A DNA stretch of 64,000 nt from positions 1,426,001 through 1,490,000 of the forward strand of contig NZ_CP060414.2 in assembly GCF_014297595.2 (NCBI RefSeq), given 5' to 3'. The DNA comes from Neisseria musculi (GTDB taxonomy: Bacteria > Pseudomonadota > Gammaproteobacteria > Burkholderiales > Neisseriaceae). The notes below the pieces were generated by a model. The model was not told the origin of the DNA. It saw only the letters and a program-made list of their open reading frames with translations, and searched no databases. The position numbers and the translations under genes were made by a program. Of the stretch, positions 1 to 8,753 are shown piece by piece. Every line of letters starts with the position of its first letter. The first letter of the stretch is position 1.

Positions 1-156
1 GCCGCCTCTGCGGATAATGGTGAAATCCGCCGACCGAAAATCCTTTCCACTGTTCTTGAAAGAATGTGAATTTCGGTTTAACTTCGGTACACCGTCTGAG
101 CAGCTTAAAATCCTGCAAGATTGGTGTGGAATTTAAGGCTAATCTAGTACAGCCCC
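1..156 (+). mobile_element. IS1595-family element, right end only
   Basis: The window opens inside an insertion sequence. The 3' end of its transposase is followed by a terminal repeat that reads, inward from 156, GGGGCTGTACTAGATTAGCC. This is nearly the same end as the complete element at 1428-2147, but the two differ from the 16th base on, so this is a related element, not a second copy. The left end lies outside the window. The base following the end begins TTGTTTTA, which would be the target duplication if the other side carries the same octamer. Confidence 0.75.
2..136 (+). CDS. Transposase C-terminus (IS1595 family), partial
   Basis: Forty-four codons of an open frame entering from the left edge and ending in TAA at 134-136. 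The segment FPLFLKECEFRFNFGTPSEQ matches the C-terminal signature of IS1016-type transposases; the intact copy at 1445-2095 has YLKECEWRFN at the corresponding place. This terminal helix follows the DDE-type catalytic domain, which is not in the window. Whether the gene is intact upstream cannot be seen. Confidence 0.7.
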   Translation, partial: PPLRIMVKSADRKSFPLFLKECEFRFNFGTPSEQLKILQDWCGI

Positions 157-189
157 TTGTTTTAAAGCTGCGGGTTTAAGTCAAGGTGG

Positions 190-981
190 TCAATTTCTGA
201 CTGCCGTCAGGTGGCCATTTTTACACTGCCGGTAACAATAGCGAGCAGGCTCCAAGCCTTTCGGATATCTGTCGTCACCACCAATCGGCATTCCAACAAT
301 CTGCCTGTCGTCAAGACCGACATCACGCATGAAGCGCATTAAGGCACCAACGGAATTTTTCCGTGTCTGACCTTATAGCCGAAAGTCAAATTAAGCGTTT
401 TTTCCCTCACCGATATGCGCCGTTCGTGGATCATGTTTTTAAAAGTTTGGCAAATCGGAAAAGCCCCCGAAAAATAGCCGTCCGAGTGTTTCAATATATC
501 CGGCGGGATTTCTATATCGCCGTGATTGAACTGAATTTCAAAGCGGCACCGGTTCGATTCCTTATCATCCAACTGCCTGCCTTTTTCGCACATGCAGACA
601 AACTTTGCGTTTTTCTTCCTGCCGACATAAAACATTTTTGCCCGTTCCATCTTCCCGGTCATTTCCGACTTAGGCCGTATATTGTGATGGTCGAAACAGC
701 CGTTATCGCGGTCTGGCAAAGCTTGTTCGGGGCTTATCCGCCATCTAAAAAATCGAGAGCCAAACCACAGCGGGTGATGCGCGGCATTATGGCATTTTGC
801 AGAAAGTCGAAAAGGCGGTTTTCCCGGCGATAGGAAGCCAAATTACAGCCTAAACCTTTCCATTCGATTAAGACGGTATCCCGCTTTCCACCGTAATGCA
901 CTTCCCCATAATCGGCCGATTCGGAACCGAGTCTGATAAAAAATGGGTGTAGTGTTCGGTTTGGTTTTGCTCCCCACTCAT
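190..981 (-). pseudogene. Filamentous-phage-type replication initiation factor, frameshifted
   Basis: Remnant of a Rep_trans-type replication initiator, the protein that nicks the origin of filamentous phages and some rolling-circle plasmids. From ATG at 981 the frame shifts at a run of six A/T near 938-943, giving the piece with IRLGSESADYGEVHYGGKRD and then ENRLFDFLQNAIMPRITRC. A second shift near 735-745 leads to SPEQALPDRDNGCFDHHN, then FYVGRKKN, CEKGRQLDDKES and RFEIQFNHGDIEIPPDIL. A third near 351-362 leads to ALMRFMRDVGLDDRQIVGMP and a stop at 190-192. Concatenated, the pieces give about 260 residues in the right family order. With three breaks it cannot encode a working Rep. The family call is from remembered motifs, not a search. 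Confidence 0.7.
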
Positions 982-1118
982 GGGGTTGGTTTTTTTGTTG
1001 CTCCCCCTGTTAGTCTAGGCGGGGAGGCGGCCTTCGGCGGGTTCCGCCTTGTCTGCCGCCGCGCAGGGCGCGCCGTCTGCCACGCCATTCCCCGCCACAG
1101 CCTTATTACTCCCCGCCA

Positions 1119-1339
1119 TCATTGCAAAACAACCTTGTCCATGATTTCGCACACAGCCAAACGCCCAAATTCTTCGACTTCTGACAAGGTTTTATTCGGC
1201 AAATCAGGATTTCGGATAGGGAAATTAACGGTTTTAATACAGCATACATCGGCGTTTTTATCTTCCTTGAAAAGCGAACGATGTAGGATTTGGGGAAACT
1301 GTAAGAATCAAGATTTACGGTGCAGTAAACAATGCACAT
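1119..1339 (-). pseudogene. Small phage-like gene, frameshifted
   Basis: From ATG at 1339 the frame reads LDSYSFPKSYIVRFS, then continues sensibly only after a shift near 1262-1272, as KEDKNADVCCIKTVNFP and LSEVEEFGRLAVCEIMDKVV, stopping at 1119-1121. The unshifted frame becomes low-complexity, so I take the shifted reading as ancestral. It lies directly upstream of the broken rep gene on the same strand, where filamentous phages keep small genes. The stop overlaps the start of a 34-codon frame (1015-1119, rich in Ala and Gly) that may be another tiny phage gene. I do not recognise its function. Confidence 0.4.
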
Positions 1340-1427
1340 GATAAAACCCCTTCACTTGGCGTTTGAGTTAGCGGGGCTTTAGGTTTGTAAGATATGATCC
1401 CCTTACGTGGGACGCAATTTAGATTTA

Positions 1428-2147
1428 GGGGCTGTCCTAGATAACTAGAACAAATCCTGCTTTACTAATTGTTTTAAAATAGAAATTTGAAATTTTATCT
1501 CACTGTTGTTAAAACGCCATTCACACTCTTTCAAATACAGTTCAAAATGCTCTTTGGGAATGCCGTTAAACTTGCGTAAATGGCGTTTTGCTTGGTTCCA
1601 AAAGTTCTCAATTCCGTTAATGTGATTTTGTCGCTCAGCAAAATGTGTGCTGTGATTGATCCGAAAATGTGAAAATTCGCTCACATCAAGAACGTCATAA
1701 CTTTTGTAACAATCGGTATAAACAATGCTGTCAGGCTTCACTTGCTCGCGGATAATTGGCAATAAAGTCGCAGTTTGTGTATTGGGTACGGCAACGGTGT
1801 AAACCTTACCATTACGCTTCAAAAGCCCGAATACAGCCACTTTGCCAGCCGCACCGCGACCACGTTTGCCTTTGCGTTGTCCGCCAAAATAGCTTTCATC
1901 AACTTCTACTTCACCATCAAGCATTTCCAGATGCGGGCTGTTGTGATAGATAAGTAAGCGCAAACGGTGGAAGTAATAGGCAGCGGTATTTTTATTGACG
2001 CTAACTAATTGCGCCGCTGTGCGGGCGGTAACACCTGCAACAAATAGTTCAATCAGTTTGTTTTGCTTGTACTGACTTAAACGACTTTTTCTCATAGGGA
2101 TTATTCTAACCTGAAGTTAAATTTCCCTAGTTATCTAGTACAGCCCC
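1428..2147 (-). mobile_element. Complete IS1016-type insertion sequence with 8-bp target duplication
   Basis: The element is 720 bp. Its ends are inverted repeats at 1428-1448 and 2127-2147 that match at 20 of 21 positions (GGGGCTGTCCTAGATAACTA against GGGGCTGTACTAGATAACTA, then G). It is flanked by a perfect direct octamer TAGATTTA at 1420-1427 and 2148-2155. An 8-bp duplication is what the IS1595 family makes, so the boundaries are certain and the insertion is recent enough to have kept an undamaged duplication. It carries one transposase gene filling most of its length. Confidence 0.93.
1445..2095 (-). CDS. IS1016-type transposase (IS1595 family)
   Basis: A 216-residue DDE-type transposase that cuts and pastes the surrounding element. 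An N-terminal helix-turn-helix-like part (GVTARTAAQLVSVNKNTAAY, about residues 20-40) is followed by the ISXO2-like catalytic domain. Candidate acidic residues are in VDESYFGGQRKGKRGRG and IVYTDCYKSYD. The family motif HINGIENFWNQAKRHLRKF follows, then KECEWRFN near the C-terminus. The frame is uninterrupted and of normal length, so it is probably functional. The stop lies just inside the left inverted repeat and the start 32 bp inside the right one. Confidence 0.93.
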   Translation of the reverse strand: MRKSRLSQYKQNKLIELFVAGVTARTAAQLVSVNKNTAAYYFHRLRLLIYHNSPHLEMLDGEVEVDESYFGGQRKGKRGRGAAGKVAVFGLLKRNGKVYTVAVPNTQTATLLPIIREQVKPDSIVYTDCYKSYDVLDVSEFSHFRINHSTHFAERQNHINGIENFWNQAKRHLRKFNGIPKEHFELYLKECEWRFNNSEIKFQISILKQLVKQDLF

Positions 2148-2212
2148 TAGATTTATAAGGCAAGCCTATGGTTTTCTGTCTTGTATTAGCCGCAGAGAAT
2201 GACCCCGTTTAC

Positions 2213-2914
2213 TCAGCGAATTTTCTGAATCTGATAATCCAGCCTGTCCACCCTGCCGGTTTTATTGTTTGTAATCAATAAAATATGCGGAATAAAAATC
2301 TGATAGCCTGGTAGATAATAGCCTTCAAAGCCTTGCGTCAGCTTCATTGTGCCTGTTTGGTTGTTCATGGTTAATGTACAGTTCACCCGTTGCATCGTGC
2401 CTTTCAGTTTGCTGTGGATCACGACAGCATCTTCCGACAAGCCTAAACGGCATTGCTCTTTCAGATCAATTTGCCCGTTTCTGTCAACCAATATGGCCGA
2501 ACTTTGAAAAGTGCCGCCGTTTGCACTCCACTGCGCGGGGGCTGGGTTGATTTGGATATTCTCCATAACAAACCCTTCCTCACCCATCGCCCATTTCAAT
2601 TCCCAATGATTCAACAAAATCAGGCTTTTGGCATCAGGCCGACCTTGGATGCGCGAAGTTTTCCGCTTCACATTGGCATGGTGCGAAGAAAATAATCTAA
2701 CACTCGAAAATTTATCGGTTTGTCGGCTGATGTTGACACCGGCCTGGGCATTGCTCTGCTCAACAATATCATAGGTAATGGACTTAATACGTTGCTCGGC
2801 CTTGCCGGTTTCAAACTGACCGGCCATAGCCAATAATTGGGCATCGATATCGTTTGCCGCGTAAACTGAAAGCGGCAATGACAAAGCAATCCAAGAAAGC
2901 ATAATTTTACGCAT
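2213..2914 (-). CDS. Secreted or periplasmic protein of unknown function
   Basis: A 233-residue protein with a clear cleavable signal peptide (MRKIMLSWIALSLPLSVYA, then ANDID). The mature part is mostly polar, predicted beta-rich, with two Cys residues (ECRLG is read as EQCRLG; the other in VNCTLT) that could form a disulfide in the periplasm. I recognise no family. It sits on the same strand behind the type I secretion genes but is separated from hlyD by a strong hairpin at 2949-2985, so it is probably transcribed on its own. Its position suggests, but does not prove, a link to the secretion system. Confidence 0.7.
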   Translation of the reverse strand: MRKIMLSWIALSLPLSVYAANDIDAQLLAMAGQFETGKAEQRIKSITYDIVEQSNAQAGVNISRQTDKFSSVRLFSSHHANVKRKTSRIQGRPDAKSLILLNHWELKWAMGEEGFVMENIQINPAPAQWSANGGTFQSSAILVDRNGQIDLKEQCRLGLSEDAVVIHSKLKGTMQRVNCTLTMNNQTGTMKLTQGFEGYYLPGYQIFIPHILLITNNKTGRVDRLDYQIQKIR

Positions 2915-2948
2915 GGGGGCATCCTTAAAATAATCAGATTATATTTAG

Positions 2949-2985
2949 ACAATAGGCCGTCTGAAAGTTTCAGACGGCCTATTGT
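2949..2985 (-). terminator. Terminator hairpin built from inverted uptake sequences
   Basis: Perfect 18-bp arms (2949-2966 and 2968-2985) each contain AGGCCGTCTGAA and extend beyond it (ACAATAGGCCG). It lies 11 bp after the hlyD stop. Paired uptake sequences used as terminators are well known in Neisseria. Confidence 0.75.
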
Positions 2986-2996
2986 ATTTAGCGATA

Positions 2997-4226
2997 TCAG
3001 CGTTCCCGCAGTGCCTGTTTCATGCGGGTAATCGGTTTGATAAGATATTGGAAAACGGTTTTTTCTCCGGTTTTCACATCCACCGTTGCCACCATACCGG
3101 GAATAATCGGCATATCTTTGCCATTGCGGTCTTTCAGGCTGTTGCTGCTGGTTTGCACCAAAATACGGTAATAAACTTGATTGGGGTCAAGCTTTAAATC
3201 GTTTACACGCGCTTGGTTGCTGCTGCTGACCGTATCAGGGCTGATTAAGGTTACTTTACCGTCCAAGCCACCATAAATCGCATAATCGTAGGCGCTGATT
3301 TTCACCACCGCAGGTAAACCGGGGCGCATAAATGCAACGTCTTGCGGGCGAATGTAGGCCTCCACCAGCAATTTGTCGTCCAACGGTACAATCTGTAAAA
3401 TATCTTGACCCACATTTACTACACCACCCACAGTATTGATTTGGATATTTTTTACAATACCGCGCATTGGCGAACGAATTTGCGAACGTTCTACAGGGTC
3501 GGCGCGCATTACCATATTTTCTTTGGCCTGAGCCAATTCCGATTCAGCCTGCACCAACTCGTTATTGGCATCTGCCATATAGCGGTTTTTACGCTCGGCA
3601 ATCTGCATGGACAGATCGCTGGACTCACGCCGCATACGCAACAACTCCACTTCGGAAACCACACCTTGCGCTACCATCGGTGCGGTAATACCGATTTCTT
3701 TATCCAAAGTAGCTTTGCTTATACTTAAATTATGAATAGCTTCGCTGACGGCTCTGCGGCGTGCATTAAACGCAGCCTGCTCACGTTGTTTCAATTCATT
3801 GCTGATACCCTGAGGAAAGCTCAAATTAGTACCATAAGCTTCTGCTTTCAAACGTGCAACCATAGCTTCGAGGTTTTTTACCTTGGCCTCACTTTCACGC
3901 AAAACAGCAGAGCTACGGGTATCATCTAATCTCAGCAGAATCTGATCTTTTTCAACAATATCACCTTCTTTAACCAGCATTTCGGTAATGATACCCGGAT
4001 CCAAGCTCTGCACCACTTGCTCGCGGCTGCTGGGAATAACGTTGCCTTGACCACGGGTTACTTCTTCAATCGGGCTGTTATACGCCCAAATCACAAACAC
4101 CACCAAAAATATGAAAAACAGAATAATGACCCAAAACTGACCGCTATGCTTTTCTTTCTGTAAAGCGGCATTTAAATCGTTTACCAATGCCAAATCTTTA
4201 GATTTAATATTGTTTTCGCTGCTCAT
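2997..4226 (-). CDS. HlyD-family type I secretion membrane fusion protein
   Basis: A 409-residue adaptor that spans the periplasm between the inner-membrane ABC transporter and the outer-membrane TolC channel. One N-terminal transmembrane helix (FWVIILFFIFLVVFVIWAY, about residues 31-49) follows a short cytosolic tail. Next comes the lipoyl half-motif VIPSSREQVVQSLDPG and VKEGDIVEKDQILLRLDD, a long coiled-coil hairpin (about 110-240), the second lipoyl half (IRSPMRGIVKNIQI) and a C-terminal beta-barrel domain. Length and order are normal for the LapC/HlyD type. It is third in the tolC-ABC-hlyD operon. Confidence 0.93.
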   Translation of the reverse strand: MSSENNIKSKDLALVNDLNAALQKEKHSGQFWVIILFFIFLVVFVIWAYNSPIEEVTRGQGNVIPSSREQVVQSLDPGIITEMLVKEGDIVEKDQILLRLDDTRSSAVLRESEAKVKNLEAMVARLKAEAYGTNLSFPQGISNELKQREQAAFNARRRAVSEAIHNLSISKATLDKEIGITAPMVAQGVVSEVELLRMRRESSDLSMQIAERKNRYMADANNELVQAESELAQAKENMVMRADPVERSQIRSPMRGIVKNIQINTVGGVVNVGQDILQIVPLDDKLLVEAYIRPQDVAFMRPGLPAVVKISAYDYAIYGGLDGKVTLISPDTVSSSNQARVNDLKLDPNQVYYRILVQTSSNSLKDRNGKDMPIIPGMVATVDVKTGEKTVFQYLIKPITRMKQALRER

Positions 4227-4314
4227 AATGATAATACCTTTACGGTTTTGTTATTAGGCCGTCTGAAAACAACGGCTTTATTGTTATGCTGTGATGTGGC
4301 AAACCGGTTTCACC

Positions 4315-6465
4315 TTATGCCGCCGGTTGCAGTTGTTTTTCGCTTCTACCTTCATTCTGCATCAGCTTTTGCAGCACCAAATCGCGTGGGCCGTCCATCA
4401 CAACCTTACCGTCATCCATTACGATAATGCGGTTCACAATTTGTAGAACCTGCGGGCGGTGGGTAACCAAAACCATAGTTCTGTTCTTACCCCATTGTGC
4501 GACAGCATTCAGTGCCATGCGTTCGGTTGCCTGATCCAAACCCGTAGTCGGTTCGTCTAACAACACAACTTTGGGGTTACGCAAAGTCATGCGGGCCAAA
4601 GCAATAATCTGTTTTTGTCCGCCCGACAAACCCAAACCGTCCTCTCCCAGCGGCATATCCAAACCGCGCGGGTGGCTGCGGATGATGCGGTCAAGGCCGA
4701 AACGCTTGAGTGCAGTCAACAAGTCTTGGTCGGTAGAATATCCATCTGTACGCGCTAAATCCATGTTTTCACGTAACGATCCCAAAAACAGGCGCGGCGA
4801 CTGGCTCAACAGTACAACTTGGTTGCGTAGGAAGTTGGGATCGAGCTGACGCATATCGACACCATCAAGCATAACGTTGCCTTTTTCAGTATCATACAAG
4901 CCGCTGGCTAATTTCAACATGGTGCTTTTACCACTGCCGATGCGTCCCAAAACACCTACTTTCTCGCCCGGGCGGATATTCAGGCGCAAATCAGTAACCG
5001 CCGCACTTCCTTCCTGCTGATATTTGAATGATACATTTTCAAATGTAATATTACCCTGCACATGATCCAACGTGATGTATTGACGTTCTGGGCTGCGTTC
5101 AATCGGACGTTCCACAATATTGTTCACCCCTTCCAGAGCCAGTTTGGCTTGCTGAAACCGGGTTGCCAATCCGGCCACTTGCGCCAACGGTGCCAATGCG
5201 CGGCCAGACAAAATAACCGATGCAATCAGCGCCCCCATCGTTATTCTTTCCGCCGGATTTTCCGCGTGAATCAAATAAGTACCGAGCAATACCAAAAACA
5301 CAGTATTCAACTGCTGCATGCCGGTTGCGAAGTTCACCATAAAATTGCTGGTATCTTTTACCTTAATGGAGGAAGCCGAGGTTTTTGCGGTGTATTCATC
5401 CCAGCGCTGCTGCGCCCAAGAGGTGGCATTATTGGTTTTCAAGGTTTCAATACCTTCAATCGCTTCGACCGCCAAACCGGAACGCTGAGAAGACTCTTTC
5501 ATCGATTCGTTAATATAACGGGAAAGCGGCCTCTGAACCAACAAACCCACAATTACCACAATAGGGATAATTGTTAATGGAACCAGTGCCAACTTGCCGC
5601 CCACTACCGCAATCACCGTGATAAATAATAAGAGAAACGGCAAATCAACCAAAGTCAACAGGCTGGCACTGGTCATAAATTCACGCACTGATTCAAATTC
5701 ACGCAAGTTATTGGCATAAGAACCCGAAGATGCCGGTCTGTCAGCCAAACGCAATGCCATTACTCGGCGGAACAGCGCCGAGCTGATAATCAAATCGGCC
5801 TTTTTACCGGCAATATCGGTCAAATGACCTCGAATCATTTTAGCGGCAAATTCAAACGTGATCGCCAAAATCACACCGATACTCAACACCCACAGGGTTT
5901 CATAAGCCTGATTGGGAATCACTCGGTCATATACATTCATCACATATAGCGAACTGACCAAAGCTAAAAAATTAATAATGAAAGTAGCAAGAATAACTTG
6001 GTAATAATAGCTTCTGAAGCGCCAAATCACTTTCCAAAACCATGATTTGGGCAAATGGTATTCCGGCAGATCAGAACGCATATCGGAAACCATTTTCTGT
6101 TTGATAAACCAGCAGTAGCCTAAATAAAGAACAGATAATTGCTCGTAATCCAGCTCTTGAGACAAACCATCGGCTTGACGCACATGATACTTCCGATTGC
6201 GGCCTACCCCTTCGATTTTAGTAACTACGGCTGCTTCTTCATTATGGAGAATCAACACAACCGGCACAGCAAGCGAAGGAATATTTTCCAAATCACGTTT
6301 GGACAATGTATTTTCAAAGCCATGGCTTTTTAAAACTTCCGAGAGCGAGTGAAAATTGACGTTCAGTTTTTTATCCCGCACAACCTCTGCAGCAAGTGCC
6401 GCTTCAGATACCGGCGCACCCAACAGGCGGGTGGCCAAAGCAATGTGTTCGATAATGGATTTCAT
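4315..6465 (-). CDS. Type I secretion ABC transporter with C39-like domain
   Basis: A 716-residue permease-ATPase that exports a large protein from the cytoplasm in one step. The N-terminal 130 residues have the fold of a C39 peptidase but lack the catalytic Cys (the start reads MKSIIEHIALATRLLGAPV), so this is a C39-like substrate-docking domain as in HlyB and LapB. A six-helix membrane domain covers about 150-430. The ATPase has Walker A GRIGSGKST, signature LSGGQKQ, Walker B VVLLDEPTTGLD and switch His in VTHRPQ. It lies between tolC and hlyD genes with gaps of 43 and 88 bp. Confidence 0.94.
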   Translation of the reverse strand: MKSIIEHIALATRLLGAPVSEAALAAEVVRDKKLNVNFHSLSEVLKSHGFENTLSKRDLENIPSLAVPVVLILHNEEAAVVTKIEGVGRNRKYHVRQADGLSQELDYEQLSVLYLGYCWFIKQKMVSDMRSDLPEYHLPKSWFWKVIWRFRSYYYQVILATFIINFLALVSSLYVMNVYDRVIPNQAYETLWVLSIGVILAITFEFAAKMIRGHLTDIAGKKADLIISSALFRRVMALRLADRPASSGSYANNLREFESVREFMTSASLLTLVDLPFLLLFITVIAVVGGKLALVPLTIIPIVVIVGLLVQRPLSRYINESMKESSQRSGLAVEAIEGIETLKTNNATSWAQQRWDEYTAKTSASSIKVKDTSNFMVNFATGMQQLNTVFLVLLGTYLIHAENPAERITMGALIASVILSGRALAPLAQVAGLATRFQQAKLALEGVNNIVERPIERSPERQYITLDHVQGNITFENVSFKYQQEGSAAVTDLRLNIRPGEKVGVLGRIGSGKSTMLKLASGLYDTEKGNVMLDGVDMRQLDPNFLRNQVVLLSQSPRLFLGSLRENMDLARTDGYSTDQDLLTALKRFGLDRIIRSHPRGLDMPLGEDGLGLSGGQKQIIALARMTLRNPKVVLLDEPTTGLDQATERMALNAVAQWGKNRTMVLVTHRPQVLQIVNRIIVMDDGKVVMDGPRDLVLQKLMQNEGRSEKQLQPAA

Positions 6466-6507
6466 AATAATGTTTTCACGTTAATGTTATTGGATTTTTC
6501 ATTCAAA

Positions 6508-7776
6508 CTAGCGTGCTGCACCCGCCCAGCTGGCAACCTGCGACTGGGAAACCAGATATTCAAGGGCAGCATCCCGAAAGTCATTACGTGCATTGACGTT
6601 TTCCTGCTCAATACCTGCCAATTCGTTATAAGCTCCCAAAACATCGGTGAGGGTTCGGCGTGCGATTTTGAATTGCAGTTCGTAAGATTTCACAACTTCT
6701 TTTTGTGCAGCTATATGCTGTGCAGTGATATCCTGACGCTGTTCACTTTGTGCCATGTCTATTTCGGCAGTTCGCGCTTTCTCAGTAACTTCGCGGAGAA
6801 TCTGCTCCGACTTAGAGTCTGCAGCAATCAGTGCCTGTGCATTCTTATCCACATTATGCCGTGCGGCCATGTCCAATACATTCCAAGTCAGATTCAGATA
6901 AAGCTCTTTGCTGTCCTTGGTGGCTAATCCCTCCAAATTTACAGCCGGCAGCCGCGATGCTTTGGTTGCATCCAACTCGGCCTTGACACTTTCCCGCTCT
7001 GCCTGTTGGGCAAGATAAGACGGATTCAGCCCTTTATCTTTGCTGTTAAATTGTTTCACGATACCCGAGGCTGAATTACCGGCAAACGGATCTTTCAAAT
7101 CCTCCGGCGAAACTGGAGAGATGGTATATTTTGACAACCGGCTCAGCGCCATTTCCATAGTACGGCGAAGTTGCGCTATAGAGGTTTCTACCTGCAACTG
7201 GCGCGAACGAGCTTCAATCAACTCTGAACGGCGACCGCCGTCATATTTCACGATAATGCTTAAATCTTTCAAAAGATTGTTGTGGCGGCTCAAACTTTGA
7301 CGGCTGACATCCAACGACTCTTTTGCCCGCAATGCCGTTAAATACAGCTTACCGATCTCTCCACCCAATTGTTCTTGGGTTTCAAAATATTTATGACCGT
7401 AATAAATCTCTTTGTTCTTATCCCGTCTGACAGCTGCATTAATACCACCCCAAGAATAAAGATTCAAACTACCTCTCAATCCTAAACCATTGTCTTTATT
7501 GTTGCTACTGTATTTATGTTTTTGCGTAATCACTCGAGTACCGGTAATTCCCAGCACAGGATAATGGCCGGCCCGGGTAGCTTTTGTTGTGCTTTTAGCT
7601 GCATTTTCGTTGGCTTTTGCCTCCAGCAAAGCTGGATCGGAAACCAAAGAATGCTTTAGGATATCTTTCAGCCCTTGCGCCCCGGCAGGTTGCAAACCAA
7701 AAAGCAGCACCAGTGGCAAAACAGACCATTTTTTCAGCTTTCCACTCAGAAAAAATTGAGACATATTTTTTTTCAT
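6508..7776 (-). CDS. TolC-family outer-membrane channel
   Basis: The outer-membrane exit duct of the type I system, about 422 residues. The C-terminal half shows the TolC repeat logic of paired long helices (SKSEQILREVTEKARTAEID and KSYELQFKIARRTLTDVLGA). A signal peptide is visible (WSVLPLVLLFGLQPAGA). The start is uncertain: ATGs in frame occur at 7848, 7776 and 7764, none with a clear ribosome-binding site. I chose 7776 because the protein then begins close to its signal peptide. It is first in the operon, and the 260-bp AT-rich gap upstream must hold the promoter, where TGTTATGCT on the minus strand is a candidate extended -10. Confidence 0.88.
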   Translation of the reverse strand: MKKNMSQFFLSGKLKKWSVLPLVLLFGLQPAGAQGLKDILKHSLVSDPALLEAKANENAAKSTTKATRAGHYPVLGITGTRVITQKHKYSSNNKDNGLGLRGSLNLYSWGGINAAVRRDKNKEIYYGHKYFETQEQLGGEIGKLYLTALRAKESLDVSRQSLSRHNNLLKDLSIIVKYDGGRRSELIEARSRQLQVETSIAQLRRTMEMALSRLSKYTISPVSPEDLKDPFAGNSASGIVKQFNSKDKGLNPSYLAQQAERESVKAELDATKASRLPAVNLEGLATKDSKELYLNLTWNVLDMAARHNVDKNAQALIAADSKSEQILREVTEKARTAEIDMAQSEQRQDITAQHIAAQKEVVKSYELQFKIARRTLTDVLGAYNELAGIEQENVNARNDFRDAALEYLVSQSQVASWAGAAR

Positions 7777-8064
7777 TTTTTTATATAGCCATCGTAATGT
7801 TTGTACAAATTCCAATATTGAAAACCAATACCAGTAATTGTTTGCCATTATTAAATATAAGACTTTGTACTAATTTTATTAGCATAACACCATATTTAAC
7901 ATTATCCGGTAAATCTCAGATAAAAGGTAGGGAAAAGCTACCCAAAGTACACAACAAGCTACACTACCACGGAATTTACTATTATTATAATATATGAATG
8001 TCTTGGAAAATATCTACTGAGCACCTTCACTTTGGCAATATTCTAAATAATTATTTTATAACAA

Positions 8065-8095
8065 AGAAAAATCCCACTGCCAATGCAATGGGATT
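8065..8095 (-). terminator. Rho-independent terminator after rplY
   Basis: On the minus strand a stem AATCCCAT/AGTGGGATT (one mismatch) is followed by TTTTTC. It lies 17 bp after the rplY stop. Confidence 0.8.
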
Positions 8096-8111
8096 CTATT
8101 ACCAGACTTTC

Positions 8112-8684
8112 TTATCGCTTTTTACCGGTAACGGTAGCAACGGCCAAGTCGGCATGACGTTTCAGTGCAACACTTTGCACTCCATCAGGGAATTTAATAT
8201 CCGACAAATGCAAGATATCGCCAGCTACTACATTACCGCAGTCGAGCTCCAAGGCTGCAGGAATATCTTTAGGCAAAGCTATTACTTCAACAGTAGTATT
8301 CAACAAAGAAACACGACCGCCTTGCAGTTTAACAGCCTGCGAAGTTTCCGCGTTAATAATGTGCAAGGGTACACGGATGCGCAATGGCTTGGCAGCATCA
8401 ACAACTTGGAAGTCAATATGTTGAACTTGCTGACGGAACGGATGCATTTGGAAATCACGCACGATAACGTCTTGAGTTTCACCGTTTAACGTCAGTTTAA
8501 GCAATGAAGTATGGAAAGATTCTTTTTCCAATGCATAATATACAGTTTTGTGATCCACAGAAATGGCAACCGGCTCCTGCCCTTCACCGTAAAGTACTGC
8601 AGGCGTTCGGCCTTCGCGACGCAGGCGGCGGCTCGCACCAGTGCCCTGGGCATCGCGAACAATAGCTTGAATTTCATATAACAT
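8112..8684 (-). CDS. rplY: 50S ribosomal protein L25 (Ctc form)
   Basis: A 190-residue two-domain L25 of the long TL5/Ctc type, which binds 5S rRNA. The N-terminal L25 barrel contains [14 protein letters not shown] and [17 protein letters not shown]. The C-terminal CTC domain follows from about residue 95 ([20 protein letters not shown], then [19 protein letters not shown]). Start chosen at ATG 8684 with GGAG about 10 bases upstream. It follows prs, the usual order in beta-proteobacteria, and ends in its own terminator. Confidence 0.95.
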   Translation of the reverse strand: MLYEIQAIVRDAQGTGASRRLRREGRTPAVLYGEGQEPVAISVDHKTVYYALEKESFHTSLLKLTLNGETQDVIVRDFQMHPFRQQVQHIDFQVVDAAKPLRIRVPLHIINAETSQAVKLQGGRVSLLNTTVEVIALPKDIPAALELDCGNVVAGDILHLSDIKFPDGVQSVALKRHADLAVATVTGKKR

Positions 8685-8753
8685 AATTTAAAGTACTCCA
8701 AAATAAACAAAACAGTTGCCATCGGCCGCGACCAGCTTTAAGACAACATCGGA

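Noticed and set aside
363..833. A 156-codon open frame on the plus strand
   Set aside because: It lies opposite the broken rep gene, whose family motifs are on the minus strand; the plus reading shows no motif or ribosome-binding site.
5062..5577. Long open frame antisense to the ABC transporter
   Set aside because: Shadow of a well-supported gene on the other strand; Cys, His and Asn use is not protein-like.
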